Below, in pieces: positions 1 through 8,778 of a stretch of DNA of 64,000 nucleotides; the stretch's first letter is position 1; each line of letters opens with the position of its first letter. Position numbers and translations under genes: made by a program. Source of the stretch: Sulfitobacter sp. DSM 110093 (GTDB lineage Bacteria; Pseudomonadota; Alphaproteobacteria; Rhodobacterales; Rhodobacteraceae); assembly GCF_022788715.1 (NCBI RefSeq), contig NZ_CP085170.1, positions 62,001 to 126,000 on the forward strand, written 5' to 3'. A model generated the notes under the pieces. That model searched no databases. It had not been told where the DNA came from and saw only the letters and a list, made by a program, of their open reading frames with translations.

Positions 1-687
1 AATACGGGCGAGACGGCGGTGACCTCGACCAATCGGCTGCTCACCACCATTGCCTATCAACTCGACGGCAAGCCGACCTATGCGCTCGAAGGCTCGATCT
101 TCGTTGCCGGTGCCGTGGTGCAATGGCTGCGCGACGGGCTGAAAATGATCCGGGAGGCAAGCGAGACCCAAGGGCTGGCCGAGCAAGCCGACCCGCATCA
201 AAACGTCGTGCTGGTCCCCGCCTTTGTCGGCCTCGGCGCGCCCTATTGGAACGCCGAATGTCGCGGCGCGATCTATGGGCTCACGCGCAACTCCGGCCCT
301 GCTGAACTTGCCCGCGCGGCACTGGAAAGCGTCGGCTACCAGACCCGCGATTTGCTAGAGGCGATGCAGGCGGATTGGGACGCGCAAGGGCAATCGGGTG
401 AGATTGCCACCCTACGTGTCGACGGCGGGATGAGTGCCAGTGACTGGGCGATGCAGTTCCTGTCCGACGTGATCGGCGCTTCGGTTGATCGGCCTGACGT
501 GCTGGAAACCACGGCGCTTGGTGCGGCATGGCTGGCGGGACAACGGGCGCGGATCTATCCGGACATGGAAGGCTTTGCACGCGAGTGGGCGCTTGATCGA
601 CGGTTTGAAACGCAGATGGATGAAACCACCCGCGAAGAGAAATACGGCGCTTGGCAGCGTGCCGTTCAAGCGACGTTGCAATTCTGA
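1..687 (+). CDS. glpK: Glycerol kinase, C-terminal part (5' end outside window)
   Basis: This is the last 228 codons of glycerol kinase, which phosphorylates glycerol to sn-glycerol 3-phosphate in the cytoplasm. The reading frame is open from base 1, so the gene begins outside the window. The family's C-terminal FGGY-kinase signature is visible: [20 protein letters not shown], followed by an [16 protein letters not shown] helix and an [18 protein letters not shown] segment that forms the ATP-binding domain. The stop codon overlaps the next start (TGATG), so translation of the downstream dehydrogenase is probably coupled. Identity rests on conserved motifs; related FGGY sugar kinases are less likely because APYW and GLTR are glycerol-kinase-like. 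Confidence 0.93.
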   Translation, partial: NTGETAVTSTNRLLTTIAYQLDGKPTYALEGSIFVAGAVVQWLRDGLKMIREASETQGLAEQADPHQNVVLVPAFVGLGAPYWNAECRGAIYGLTRNSGPAELARAALESVGYQTRDLLEAMQADWDAQGQSGEIATLRVDGGMSASDWAMQFLSDVIGASVDRPDVLETTALGAAWLAGQRARIYPDMEGFAREWALDRRFETQMDETTREEKYGAWQRAVQATLQF

Positions 688-1823
688 TGGAGACGCTTGC
701 CCCCTTCGGTTTCGCCACTGCCGGACATATCCGTTTTGGCCGTGGTGTCGCGGCCGAGGCGGTCACCGCCGCGGGGCGTTACGGCCGACAAGTCCTGCTG
801 TTGCGCGGCAGTTCTGTCGCATGGGTCGATGATCTGGCGCGAGCGTTAACGGCGACCGGATGCAACGTGACCCAAGTGCGCCGCAGTGGTGAGCCATCGG
901 TCGAAGACGTGCGCGCCGCCGTGCTGGCTGGGCGCGGGGCGGATGTCGTGCTTGGCGTTGGCGGCGGGGCGGTCATCGACCTTGCCAAAGCCGCAGCGGC
1001 GCTGATCCCTTCGGATTGCGACGTGATGGAGCATCTCGAAGTCGTGGGCGCCGGAAAACCGCTAAAGGCTGATCCACTGCCAATGATCGCGATCCCGACC
1101 ACGTCAGGCACCGGGGCAGAGGTCACGAAAAACGCGGTCATCAGCGTCCCTGAGTCCGCGCGAAAAGTCAGCCTGCGTGACGACCGAATGCTGCCGCGTT
1201 TGGCCTTGGTCGATCCTGCGCTGACGGATGGTGCGCCGCGCGGCGTGACATTGGGGTCGGGCCTTGATGCGTTGGTGCAGGTGATCGAGCCCTATCTTTC
1301 AAGCAAAGCCAACCCGCTCAGCGATGCGCTCTGCCGTGCCGCGATTCCACAGGGGATTGCCGCGCTCAAACGTCTGGCAGCGGGTGAAGACCCTGTCGCG
1401 CGGGATGCGATGGCTTATATCAGCCTGTCGGGTGGTCTGGCGCTGGCGAATGCGGGCCTCGGCGCAGTCCATGGGCTGGCCGGTGTGATCGGTGGACAGT
1501 TTGGCGCGCCGCATGGGGTGATCTGTGGGCGTCTTTTGGGGCCGGTGCTGGCGGCCAATAGTGATATGCTCGGGTCATCCGCGCGTTTCTCTGAGGTGCA
1601 AACATGGCTGGCAGAGGGGTTTGATCTGCCGGAAACTGGCACGTTCAACGCCCTCGCGGACCTGCTTGATGAATGGGAGGTCGACCGTCTGAACCGTTGG
1701 ATTTCCCAAGACGCTGACCTGAGTAAGACCGCGCGTGAGGCAGCGACGTCTTCCTCTATGCGGGCCAACCCCTGCGACCTGAGCCAAGACGTCCTTGAAG
1801 CCTGTATTCGCGCAGCGATGTAA
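687..1823 (+). CDS. Iron-containing (type III) alcohol dehydrogenase
   Basis: A 378-residue member of the Fe-dependent alcohol dehydrogenase/maleylacetate reductase family. Seen: the nucleotide-binding GVGGGAVIDLAKA loop near residue 92, the AIPTTSGTGAE motif near 133, and HGLAGVIGGQFGAPHG giving two metal-ligand histidines (H262 and H276). The usual DxxxH ligand motif reads D194-A-L-V-Q198, so one ligand position is Gln instead of His. The ATG at 687 is chosen because it overlaps the glpK stop; an upstream in-frame ATG at 651 lies inside glpK. The likely role is oxidation or reduction of a short alcohol/aldehyde linked to glycerol metabolism, but the substrate cannot be read from sequence. 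Confidence 0.85.
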   Translation: METLAPFGFATAGHIRFGRGVAAEAVTAAGRYGRQVLLLRGSSVAWVDDLARALTATGCNVTQVRRSGEPSVEDVRAAVLAGRGADVVLGVGGGAVIDLAKAAAALIPSDCDVMEHLEVVGAGKPLKADPLPMIAIPTTSGTGAEVTKNAVISVPESARKVSLRDDRMLPRLALVDPALTDGAPRGVTLGSGLDALVQVIEPYLSSKANPLSDALCRAAIPQGIAALKRLAAGEDPVARDAMAYISLSGGLALANAGLGAVHGLAGVIGGQFGAPHGVICGRLLGPVLAANSDMLGSSARFSEVQTWLAEGFDLPETGTFNALADLLDEWEVDRLNRWISQDADLSKTAREAATSSSMRANPCDLSQDVLEACIRAAM

Positions 1824-1827
1824 ACGA

Positions 1828-1854
1828 CGGGCAGGGGCGATACGCCCCCGCCCG
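1828..1854. terminator. Bidirectional terminator hairpin
   Basis: A 12-base arm (1828-1839) pairs with 1843-1854 with one A-C mismatch around a three-base loop. It sits between the convergent ends of the alcohol dehydrogenase and the M20 peptidase and is GC-rich on both strands. A T-rich stretch (tattctctattttt) follows on the + strand. Confidence 0.75.
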
Positions 1855-1863
1855 CAATATTCT

Positions 1864-3258
1864 CTATTTTTCGCGCGGCGGGGTATTGCCGTCGCCCAAG
1901 TCCCAGAACACGCCCGCCATTACGCGCAGCGCATCGCGGCAGACGGGTTTCAGCACATGTTCATCCGGCGCGTGCTGCGAACAGCTGCGATAGGAATGCG
2001 GCACCCAAACGGTGGGCAGACCCAGAATGTCGCTGAAACTGTCGTTGGGTAGTGACCCTGCAAGGTTCGGCAGGATATGCGGCGCTTTGCCCGCGCTCTT
2101 TGTCAAAGACTCCGCGACGAACTTGACCCAAGGGTGATCTGCATCCAACCGCGTGGCGCGGAAGAACCCGCGGTCGTGCGGCTCGATCCGCACCTCCTCA
2201 AACCCGTGTTTGTCAAGGTGCCGGCGTAGGGCGGGCAAGATGTCTTCGGGATCGGTGCCGACCACATAGCGCAATTGGCAAGTGGCAGTTGCATGGGCCG
2301 AGATCGCGTTGACCGGCGCTTCGGGGACACCGCTTTTCATCGCAAGAATGGCAAAGCTGTTCCAGCCATAGGCGCGCTCGACCGGGGTCAGGTCTTCTTC
2401 GCCCCAGTCGGTGTCGATGGCGGGGCCGTCATCGCTTTCGATCGGCAGGTCTTTCAACGCCGCGCGGACCGAGGGGGTCAGGCTGTCGGGCCGCCATTCC
2501 GCGATCTGGATTTGCCCGCGTTTGTCGGTGATGGTCGCCAGCGCTTGGGCCAAGATCATCGCCGGATCGGCCAGCAAGCCACCCCAATTGCCCGAGTGAT
2601 GCGCCCCGTCGCGTTTGTCGATGATCAGATCAAAAGAGACCCCGCCGCGTGAGCCCATGAACATGGTCGGCACATCGGGTTGCAGGCGCGGCCCGTCCGA
2701 GGCGATCAACACATCCGCCGTCAGCTTCTCGCGGTGTTCGGTGAAGAACTCAGGCAGACCCGCGCTGCCGGTCTCTTCGCTCATCTCAATCACGATGCGG
2801 CAGTTGAACCCCAGCTTGCCGCGCGTTTTCAGCACGGCCTCGAGAGCGGCGATATTGATCAGGTGTTGGCCTTTGTTGTCGGCGGTGCCGCGGCCATACA
2901 GTTTGTCGCCTTCCTCAACCAATTTGAACGGATGCAGCCCCTCGCGCCACTGGTCGGTCTGGGCGCGGATCACGTCGCCGTGGCCATAGGTCAGCACTGT
3001 GGGCAGATCGTCGCCCTCGTGGCGCTCGCCCACAAGGAACGGGCCGCCGCGTGGATCGGGGTTGTCGTGAAAGCTACAGACGAAATCCATCGCGGTCAGG
3101 CGCGGCTCCATCGTTTCAATCAGATAACGCTTTAGCTCAGGGGCCTGGTCTGGGTTCTGGCTTTCCGTCTCATAAGAGACGAGGTTGGCCAGTTCCGATT
3201 GGAAGATTCCTTCGTCGAAATACGAAGAGATCGCTTTAATCGCGCTGTCGCGGCTCAT
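1864..3258 (-). CDS. M20-family metallopeptidase (dipeptidase-like)
   Basis: A 464-residue zinc-dependent amidohydrolase of the M20/ArgE-DapE-CNDP family, expected to cleave dipeptides in the cytoplasm. Seen: YGHGDV (H93, D95) and TADNKG (D127) metal-site motifs, then the [10 protein letters not shown] motif with the general-base glutamate (E161/E162). A central dimerisation domain follows and a late His is present in [10 protein letters not shown]. The ATG at 3258 is chosen over an in-frame TTG at 3264 because AAGGA lies about ten bases upstream. It is the last gene of the peptide importer-GGT operon, two bases after the GGT stop, which suggests it hydrolyses dipeptides released after gamma-glutamyl removal, such as Cys-Gly. 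The exact substrate is inferred. Confidence 0.87.
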   Translation of the reverse strand: MSRDSAIKAISSYFDEGIFQSELANLVSYETESQNPDQAPELKRYLIETMEPRLTAMDFVCSFHDNPDPRGGPFLVGERHEGDDLPTVLTYGHGDVIRAQTDQWREGLHPFKLVEEGDKLYGRGTADNKGQHLINIAALEAVLKTRGKLGFNCRIVIEMSEETGSAGLPEFFTEHREKLTADVLIASDGPRLQPDVPTMFMGSRGGVSFDLIIDKRDGAHHSGNWGGLLADPAMILAQALATITDKRGQIQIAEWRPDSLTPSVRAALKDLPIESDDGPAIDTDWGEEDLTPVERAYGWNSFAILAMKSGVPEAPVNAISAHATATCQLRYVVGTDPEDILPALRRHLDKHGFEEVRIEPHDRGFFRATRLDADHPWVKFVAESLTKSAGKAPHILPNLAGSLPNDSFSDILGLPTVWVPHSYRSCSQHAPDEHVLKPVCRDALRVMAGVFWDLGDGNTPPREK

Positions 3259-3260
3259 GT

Positions 3261-4844
3261 TCAATTGTCCTTTGTCATATCTTCGGAAACGGCGTCGCCC
3301 CAGGGGGTCATGATTTCTGTGCAGCCCGAATTGCGCTCCCCCTTGCGCATCACCCCAGCGGGGCAGGCAAAGGCATAGGGGAAGATCGTGCGCTTTGTTT
3401 CGGCAACAGTGTTGTCTTCGCGCAGACGGTCCAGCACATCGCGCGGCAGGTCTTCGTCGGCGATGAGTTGGTTCACGTCCGAAGCGTCGATCCGGGGCGC
3501 GTGAAAGCTGTCTTCCAGCGACATGTCGAAATCGGTGACGAAGGACGACAACTGCGCAACCGCGCCGAGGATCTTGCGCCCGCCGGAGGCACCGAAGGCA
3601 AAGCGTTTTTCACCCTGTTCGCCGATCACCGGGCAGACGTTCATCAAGCAGCGTTTGTTCGGGCCGAGCGAGTTTGGGCGGCCCTGTACTGGATCGAACC
3701 ACATGATGCCGTTATTCATTAAAAATCCGGTGGAGGGGGAGACGACGCGCGAGCCGAAGATCGACAGCAGTGTCTGGGTTTGTGCGACCATATTGCCGTG
3801 ACGGTCGACGACCGAGAAATGCGTGGTGCAGCCCGGGGCCTCGGGACTTTCGCCGCTGTCGCCCATTGATCCGAGCCGTTGTGCGTAAGCGCCTTTCAGC
3901 GCCGCAGCCATCGCGGCATAACTGTCGGGGCCGGGAGCGCTGCCGAGGTCTTCGGTCTCCAGTGACGCAAATGTATCGCGGAAGGTCGGCCCGGCAGTAA
4001 GGCCCGGCACCACATGGAAACGTGCATCACGGTAGGCAAAATCAAGCGGCGCGTGGAATTCGGCGCGGTAGGCGTGGAGGTCTTCGCGCGACAGAGAGCC
4101 CCCTTTGTCTTGCACATCCTGCGCCATCGCGGCGCCAAGATCACCGTCATACAGCGTGCGCGCGCCATGCCGCGCCATCTGATCAAGGCTGTCGGCCATG
4201 CGCGACTGATCCAGCCGCTTTTCGGCCAGCGCGGTCCAGCCGCTGATCGTTGGCCATTGTCCGTCCTCAAGGAACAGTGCAGCGGCATCAGCGTCTTGGG
4301 CAAGGGCACGCGTGCAAGATGCGATGATCAACGCGGCGTACCAATCAACCAGCAGACCCTTGCGCGCATGGTCAATCGCGGGCGACAGCAGTTCACCCCA
4401 GGGTATCTTGCCAAAGCGATCATGTGCTTGGCCCAGCCCATCGACCACACCCGGCACGGCAATCGCGGTTGCACCCTGCACGTTGCGGTCGCCTTCGACA
4501 TGCTCCCATGGGAACAGATCGCCTGCCTTGCCGCGTCCGCTGAGCGGATAGTTCGCAGGGTCAAGCGCGCCGGGGCTGCGCATGCCGTGGTTCAGCGCAT
4601 GGGCCTGACCTTCTTCGGCGCGCCAAAGCATCATGGCCCCGCCGCCGGCAGGGCCGCTCATCCACGGCTCCAACACACCGATGACAAATGATGTGGCGAC
4701 GGCGGCATCCACCGCATCGCCCCCTGCCGCCAGCACTTCGGCCCCGGCAAGTGCGGCAAGCCGGTGCTGGGCCGCAACGACGCCATGTTCGGTTTCGATG
4801 ACGACCTTACGGGTCTGCGAACTGTGCGACAGGTTAAGGGACAT
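3261..4844 (-). CDS. ggt: Gamma-glutamyltransferase/hydrolase, cytoplasmic form
   Basis: An Ntn-hydrolase of 527 residues that removes gamma-glutamyl groups from glutathione or related peptides. The family fingerprint is visible: [24 protein letters not shown] near the N-terminus, PGVVDGL near residue 130, and the autocleavage/nucleophile site at TTHFSVVD (T340), followed by [18 protein letters not shown] and GASGGRKI in the small subunit. There is no signal peptide, unlike periplasmic E. coli Ggt, so it should act on imported peptide inside the cell. The start at 4844 lies four bases after the upstream ATPase gene, whose last codons (GAACAGGAG) also supply the ribosome-binding site. A longer in-frame extension to 5000 overlaps the ATPase gene and is rejected. 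Confidence 0.9.
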   Translation of the reverse strand: MSLNLSHSSQTRKVVIETEHGVVAAQHRLAALAGAEVLAAGGDAVDAAVATSFVIGVLEPWMSGPAGGGAMMLWRAEEGQAHALNHGMRSPGALDPANYPLSGRGKAGDLFPWEHVEGDRNVQGATAIAVPGVVDGLGQAHDRFGKIPWGELLSPAIDHARKGLLVDWYAALIIASCTRALAQDADAAALFLEDGQWPTISGWTALAEKRLDQSRMADSLDQMARHGARTLYDGDLGAAMAQDVQDKGGSLSREDLHAYRAEFHAPLDFAYRDARFHVVPGLTAGPTFRDTFASLETEDLGSAPGPDSYAAMAAALKGAYAQRLGSMGDSGESPEAPGCTTHFSVVDRHGNMVAQTQTLLSIFGSRVVSPSTGFLMNNGIMWFDPVQGRPNSLGPNKRCLMNVCPVIGEQGEKRFAFGASGGRKILGAVAQLSSFVTDFDMSLEDSFHAPRIDASDVNQLIADEDLPRDVLDRLREDNTVAETKRTIFPYAFACPAGVMRKGERNSGCTEIMTPWGDAVSEDMTKDN

Positions 4845-4848
4845 TCGG

Positions 4849-5844
4849 TTACTCCTGTTCGTACATGGGCGAGAGCGGATCGTGCAGATGGCAAGCGACA
4901 TGGCCCTGAGGGATCGGGATGTGGCGCGGCGCTTCGACCTTGCAATGCTCTGTCGCGCGGGGGCAACGGGGGTGAAAATGGCAGCCCGACGGCGGCGCAA
5001 TTGGGTTTGGATAGGCCATGCCGAGCTGCGTGTCTGGCACGCCCAAGCCCGGCTCGGGTGTCAGCACGGATTTCAAAAGCGCCTTGGTGTAGGGATGACG
5101 CGGCGCGTCAAAAAGCCCGGCGACCGAGTTCTGCTCTACGATCTCGCCCAGATACATCACCGCCACGCGGGTCGCGAGGTGTTCGACCACCGCGAGGTCG
5201 TGACTGATGAAAAGATAGGTCAGGCCAAACTCCTCGCGCAGCTCGCCCAATAGGTTGAGGATCTGGCTCTGCACCGACACATCCAGTGCCGAGGTTGGCT
5301 CGTCGCAGATCACCACTTCGGGCTTCATGATAAGCGCGCGGGCAATCGCCACACGCTGCCGCTGGCCGCCCGACATTTGGCTGGGGTAGGTGTTCATCAC
5401 CCGCTGCGGCAGGCCGACAACGTCGAGGATCTCTTTGACCTTCTTCTTGCGGCTGGCCTCATCCCCGATGCCATGCACCCGCAGCGGCAGAGAGATCACA
5501 TCATAGATGCTTTTGCGCGGGTTGAGCGAGGAATAAGGGTCTTGAAAGATCGGCTGAATGCGCCGCGCCAGCGCCAGACGGCCCTGCTGCGTGATCTCTT
5601 CGCCGTCGATCTTGACGTGACCGGCGGTGGGCTGTTCCAGCCCCAAAAGGATCTTGGCGAGGGTGGATTTACCGCAACCGGATTCGCCGACCAGCCCCAG
5701 CACTTCGCCTTTGCCCAATTGCAGCGATACGTCGTTCACAGCCGTCAGCGGTTTGACCTTGCCGAACATGCCCTGTTTCACCCGGTAGGTCTTGCTGACG
5801 CCCGAAAGCTCCAGCACCGGGGGGGTGTTTACGCTGTCCTTCAT
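4849..5844 (-). CDS. Peptide ABC importer ATPase (DppF/OppF type)
   Basis: A 331-residue cytoplasmic ATPase. Walker A is GESGCGKSTLAK, the ABC signature is MSGGQRQRVAIARAL and Walker B is VVICDEPTSALD. The oligopeptide/dipeptide C-terminal extension carries PYTKALL and a cysteine pattern (CHFHPRCPRATEHC) typical of this subfamily. The start at 5844 overlaps the stop of the partner ATPase as ATGA. It energises the permeases encoded at 6843-8664. The operon partners GGT and M20 peptidase suggest gamma-glutamyl peptides or small peptides as cargo (inference). Confidence 0.92.
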   Translation of the reverse strand: MKDSVNTPPVLELSGVSKTYRVKQGMFGKVKPLTAVNDVSLQLGKGEVLGLVGESGCGKSTLAKILLGLEQPTAGHVKIDGEEITQQGRLALARRIQPIFQDPYSSLNPRKSIYDVISLPLRVHGIGDEASRKKKVKEILDVVGLPQRVMNTYPSQMSGGQRQRVAIARALIMKPEVVICDEPTSALDVSVQSQILNLLGELREEFGLTYLFISHDLAVVEHLATRVAVMYLGEIVEQNSVAGLFDAPRHPYTKALLKSVLTPEPGLGVPDTQLGMAYPNPIAPPSGCHFHPRCPRATEHCKVEAPRHIPIPQGHVACHLHDPLSPMYEQE

Positions 5845-6839
5845 ACGGTCAGCTCCTTCTCGGAATGGCGTTTGCCATCGGGGAAAATGCAGCGGAAGGC
5901 GTGGTTGCCGTCCTCTCTTTTCGGGATGTCGCCGCGGCATTCGGCCACCGCATGGGGGCAACGGGTGCGGAAGACGCAGCCTTCGACCTCGCCCACCAGC
6001 GAGGGCACGATGCCCGGAATGGTCCCCAGTTTCGCGCCGCGGTCGGTCTTGCCGGGCAGGGGAATGCAGCGCAGCAAGCCGCGGGTGTAAGGATGGGAAG
6101 GCGCGTTGAAGATATCGCCCACCGGGCCGGTCTCAACCAACTCGCCCGCGTACATCACGGCGACCTTGTCGGCGACCCGCGCCACGACGCCAAGGTCGTG
6201 GGTGATCAGGATCACGGCCATGTTCATCTCGCGTCCCAGATCGTGCAGCAGCCGCAGGATCTGCGCCTGAATGGTCACATCGAGCGCCGTTGTCGGCTCA
6301 TCCGCGATGATCAGTTCCGGCTCGCACATCAGCGCCATGGCGATCATCACGCGTTGGCGCAGTCCGCCCGAGAGCTGGTGCGGATACTGCGACAGACGGC
6401 TCTCTGCGGCGGTGATGCCGACTTTTTCCAGCAGTTCAATCGCCCGTGCGCGGGCCTGTTGGCGGCTGACCTTGCGGTGCAGCAACAGCGCCTCGGCCAG
6501 TTGGTCGCCGATCGTATAGGCGGGGTTGAGCGAGGTCATCGGCTCTTGGAAGATCATCGCCATCCGCGCCCCGCGCAGTTTGCGCATCTGGCCTTGGCTG
6601 GCGGTGGTCAGCTCGGTGCCATCAAAGGTCATCCGATCCGCGTTTCGCTTGATAGATTTGCCCAAGAGCCCCATCAGCGCGAGCGAGGTGAGCGATTTGC
6701 CCGACCCGCTTTCGCCGACGATGCAGAGGGTTTCGCCACGGTTAAGATCAAAGTCGATCCCACGCACCGCATGCAGGGTGCCGCCGCCCGTGGGAATGTC
6801 GAGCCGCAGGTTGCGGACACTCAAAAGAGGTTCTGTCAT
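5841..6839 (-). CDS. Peptide ABC importer ATPase (DppD/OppD type)
   Basis: The first of two ATPases of this importer, 332 residues. Seen: Walker A GESGSGKSLTSLALM, Q-loop IFQEPMTSLNP, signature LSGGLRQRVMIAMAL, Walker B LIIADEPTTALDVT, and the C-terminal CVFRTRCPHAVAEC cysteine motif seen in Opp/Dpp ATPases. The gene starts three bases after the upstream permease stop and overlaps the next ATPase by four bases. Confidence 0.92.
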   Translation of the reverse strand: MTEPLLSVRNLRLDIPTGGGTLHAVRGIDFDLNRGETLCIVGESGSGKSLTSLALMGLLGKSIKRNADRMTFDGTELTTASQGQMRKLRGARMAMIFQEPMTSLNPAYTIGDQLAEALLLHRKVSRQQARARAIELLEKVGITAAESRLSQYPHQLSGGLRQRVMIAMALMCEPELIIADEPTTALDVTIQAQILRLLHDLGREMNMAVILITHDLGVVARVADKVAVMYAGELVETGPVGDIFNAPSHPYTRGLLRCIPLPGKTDRGAKLGTIPGIVPSLVGEVEGCVFRTRCPHAVAECRGDIPKREDGNHAFRCIFPDGKRHSEKELTV

Positions 6840-6842
6840 GGG

Positions 6843-7745
6843 TCAGCTCCGGTTTTCGGGGGCGGTCACGTCGCGCAGACCATCGCCCATCAGGTTGATC
6901 GCCAGCACCAGCACGAAAAGGACAGCGCCGGGGATCAGGACGAGCCAAGGCTCGAACAGCATCATGTTTTTGCCTTCAGAGACCATCAGCCCCCAGCTCG
7001 GCGTTGGCGGTTGCACACCGAGGCCAAGGAAGGACAGTGCCGCCTCGAGCAAGATCGCATGGGCCATTTCCAGCGTTACGACGACGATCAGGTTGTTGGC
7101 GATATTGGGCATGATCTCAGACAAAAGGATGCGCGGGGTCGAGGCACCGATGACCTGAGCCGCCGCCACGTATTCGCGCCGCCGCACCTGCATGGTCGAG
7201 GCGCGCATCACCACGGCGAAACGATCCCAGAGCAGCAGACCCAGAACGCCGATCACGACCTGAAGCGAGCCGCCAAGGATCGCCACGACCGCGAGGGCCA
7301 CCAGCACCACCGGCATCGCCAGACGTACGTTGATCAGGAAGGTCACGACCGCATCGACTTTGCCACCGAAGTAGCCCGCAGCGACGCCCATGGCCGTGCC
7401 AATCACGCCTGAGATCAACGCCGCCACGGCCCCGATCAACAGTGAAATCCGCGCACCGTAAATCAGGCGCGACAGGTAATCGCGGCCAAGGTGGTCGGTG
7501 CCCAAGGGATGTTCCCAATCGCCGCCAAGGAACGCAGGCGGCTCCATCCGGGTCATCAGGCTTTGCGCATAGGGGTCATGTGGTGCGATCCAAGGGGCGA
7601 GGATCGCGATGATCGTGAGGATGATTAGAACGATCGCCCCGATCAGGAGACCTTGGTGCCCAAAGACGCGCTTGCGCAGCATTTGGCCGGGTGTCGGGCC
7701 CGTGATTTCATCCAAAAGGCTGTCATGTGTACCAGCGGTGATCAT
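6843..7745 (-). CDS. Peptide ABC importer permease (DppC type)
   Basis: A 300-residue inner-membrane protein. One N-terminal transmembrane helix (GLLIGAIVLIILTIIAILAP) is followed by the OppC-type N domain ending in PLGTDHLGRDYLSRLIYGARISL and then five further helices. The EAA loop that contacts the ATPases is YVAAAQVIGASTPRILLSEIMPN. It pairs with the DppB-type permease upstream, separated by one base. Confidence 0.91.
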   Translation of the reverse strand: MITAGTHDSLLDEITGPTPGQMLRKRVFGHQGLLIGAIVLIILTIIAILAPWIAPHDPYAQSLMTRMEPPAFLGGDWEHPLGTDHLGRDYLSRLIYGARISLLIGAVAALISGVIGTAMGVAAGYFGGKVDAVVTFLINVRLAMPVVLVALAVVAILGGSLQVVIGVLGLLLWDRFAVVMRASTMQVRRREYVAAAQVIGASTPRILLSEIMPNIANNLIVVVTLEMAHAILLEAALSFLGLGVQPPTPSWGLMVSEGKNMMLFEPWLVLIPGAVLFVLVLAINLMGDGLRDVTAPENRS

Positions 7746-7746
7746 G

Positions 7747-8664
7747 TCAGCTGCTCCTCATGCGGGGGTCGAGCCATGCGTTGAGCACGTCTGCGAGGAA
7801 GGTGAAAACGATGTAGAACATCGAGAAAATCAGGATCAGCGCCTGCACGGTGGGCAGGTCGTTGCGCGCAATGCTTTCCCACGCCAGATAGCCCGCGCCA
7901 TGCAGGGCGAAAATCGATTCAACCACGATGGAGCCGCCCAGCATGAAACCCATTTGTACGGCGGCAAGGCTCACCACCGGGATGATCGCGTTGCGCAGCG
8001 CATGGCGGAACAGCACGCGGGTTTCATTGGCACCCTTGGCCCGCGCGGTGCGGATGTAGTCAGAGTTCAGCACATCCAGCATGCCTGCCCGGGTCAGGCG
8101 CATGATCGCGGGCATCGCGTAGTAGCCCAGCACGATGGTCGGCAGAATGAAATGACGCCAAGTCTCGGTGCCCGAGGGCGGCAGCCAGCCAAGTTGGATG
8201 GCGAAAACCACAATGAGGATCAGACCGAACCAGAAGCTCGGCATCGCTTGGCCCGCGACCGAGATGAACAGGGCCACACGGTCAATGATCGAATTGAGGC
8301 GGATCGCGGCAATCACGCCAAGCGGCACGGCAGTCAGCAGCGCGAAGGTGATGCCGCAGACGCCCAGTATCATCGTCACGCTCAGGCGGTCGGCGATGAG
8401 CGAGGCAACCGGCAGGCGGAAATAGTAGCTCTCGCCGAAATCGCCCTGCATGGCCGAAAACAGCCATTCGCCATATTGCACCAGCATCGGACGGTCAAAA
8501 CCATAGAGGCGGCGCAGGGCCTCGATATCTTCGCCACTGGCGGTTTCGCCCGCAAGTGCTGCGGCGGGATCGCCCGACAGGAACAGCAGGCTGAAGCTGA
8601 TAAACGACACGGTGAAGGCCACAAGAATGGCCAGTCCCAATCGTTTGAGAATAAATTGAAGCAC
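7747..8664 (-). CDS. Peptide ABC importer permease (DppB type)
   Basis: A 305-residue inner-membrane permease with the N-terminal LKRLGLAILVAFTVSFISF helix, an ExGS-like periplasmic region (YGFDRPMLVQYGEWL) and a C-terminal core. The EAA loop is YIRTARAKGANETRVLFRHALRNA, followed by the GGSIVVESIF signature. The start codon is GTG at 8664 with AAGG about eleven bases upstream. A stem-loop separates this gene from the binding-protein gene, so it is probably expressed below the binding protein. Confidence 0.91.
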   Translation of the reverse strand: MLQFILKRLGLAILVAFTVSFISFSLLFLSGDPAAALAGETASGEDIEALRRLYGFDRPMLVQYGEWLFSAMQGDFGESYYFRLPVASLIADRLSVTMILGVCGITFALLTAVPLGVIAAIRLNSIIDRVALFISVAGQAMPSFWFGLILIVVFAIQLGWLPPSGTETWRHFILPTIVLGYYAMPAIMRLTRAGMLDVLNSDYIRTARAKGANETRVLFRHALRNAIIPVVSLAAVQMGFMLGGSIVVESIFALHGAGYLAWESIARNDLPTVQALILIFSMFYIVFTFLADVLNAWLDPRMRSS

Positions 8665-8741
8665 GGGTGCAACTACCTTGAGGCTGCGCCGCAGGCGGAG
8701 GGCCTGCCGCGTGGGTCTGGGTGGGGTGCGGAAAAGGCAAT

Positions 8742-8771
8742 GGCAGGGGCACCGGTCATGGCGCCCCTGCC
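8742..8771 (-). terminator. Intercistronic stem-loop between binding-protein and permease genes
   Basis: Perfect nine-base arms (8742-8750 and 8763-8771) enclose a 12-base loop, just after the binding-protein stop at 8779. There is no T-run, so it more likely stabilises the upstream mRNA or causes partial termination than full termination. Confidence 0.65.
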
Positions 8772-8778
8772 GGTTGGT

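Noticed and set aside
5865..7412. Long open frame on the + strand (515 codons)
   Set aside because: It lies opposite two conserved ABC transporter genes, has no recognisable domain and is His/Gln/Arg-rich as expected for the complement of GC-rich coding DNA.
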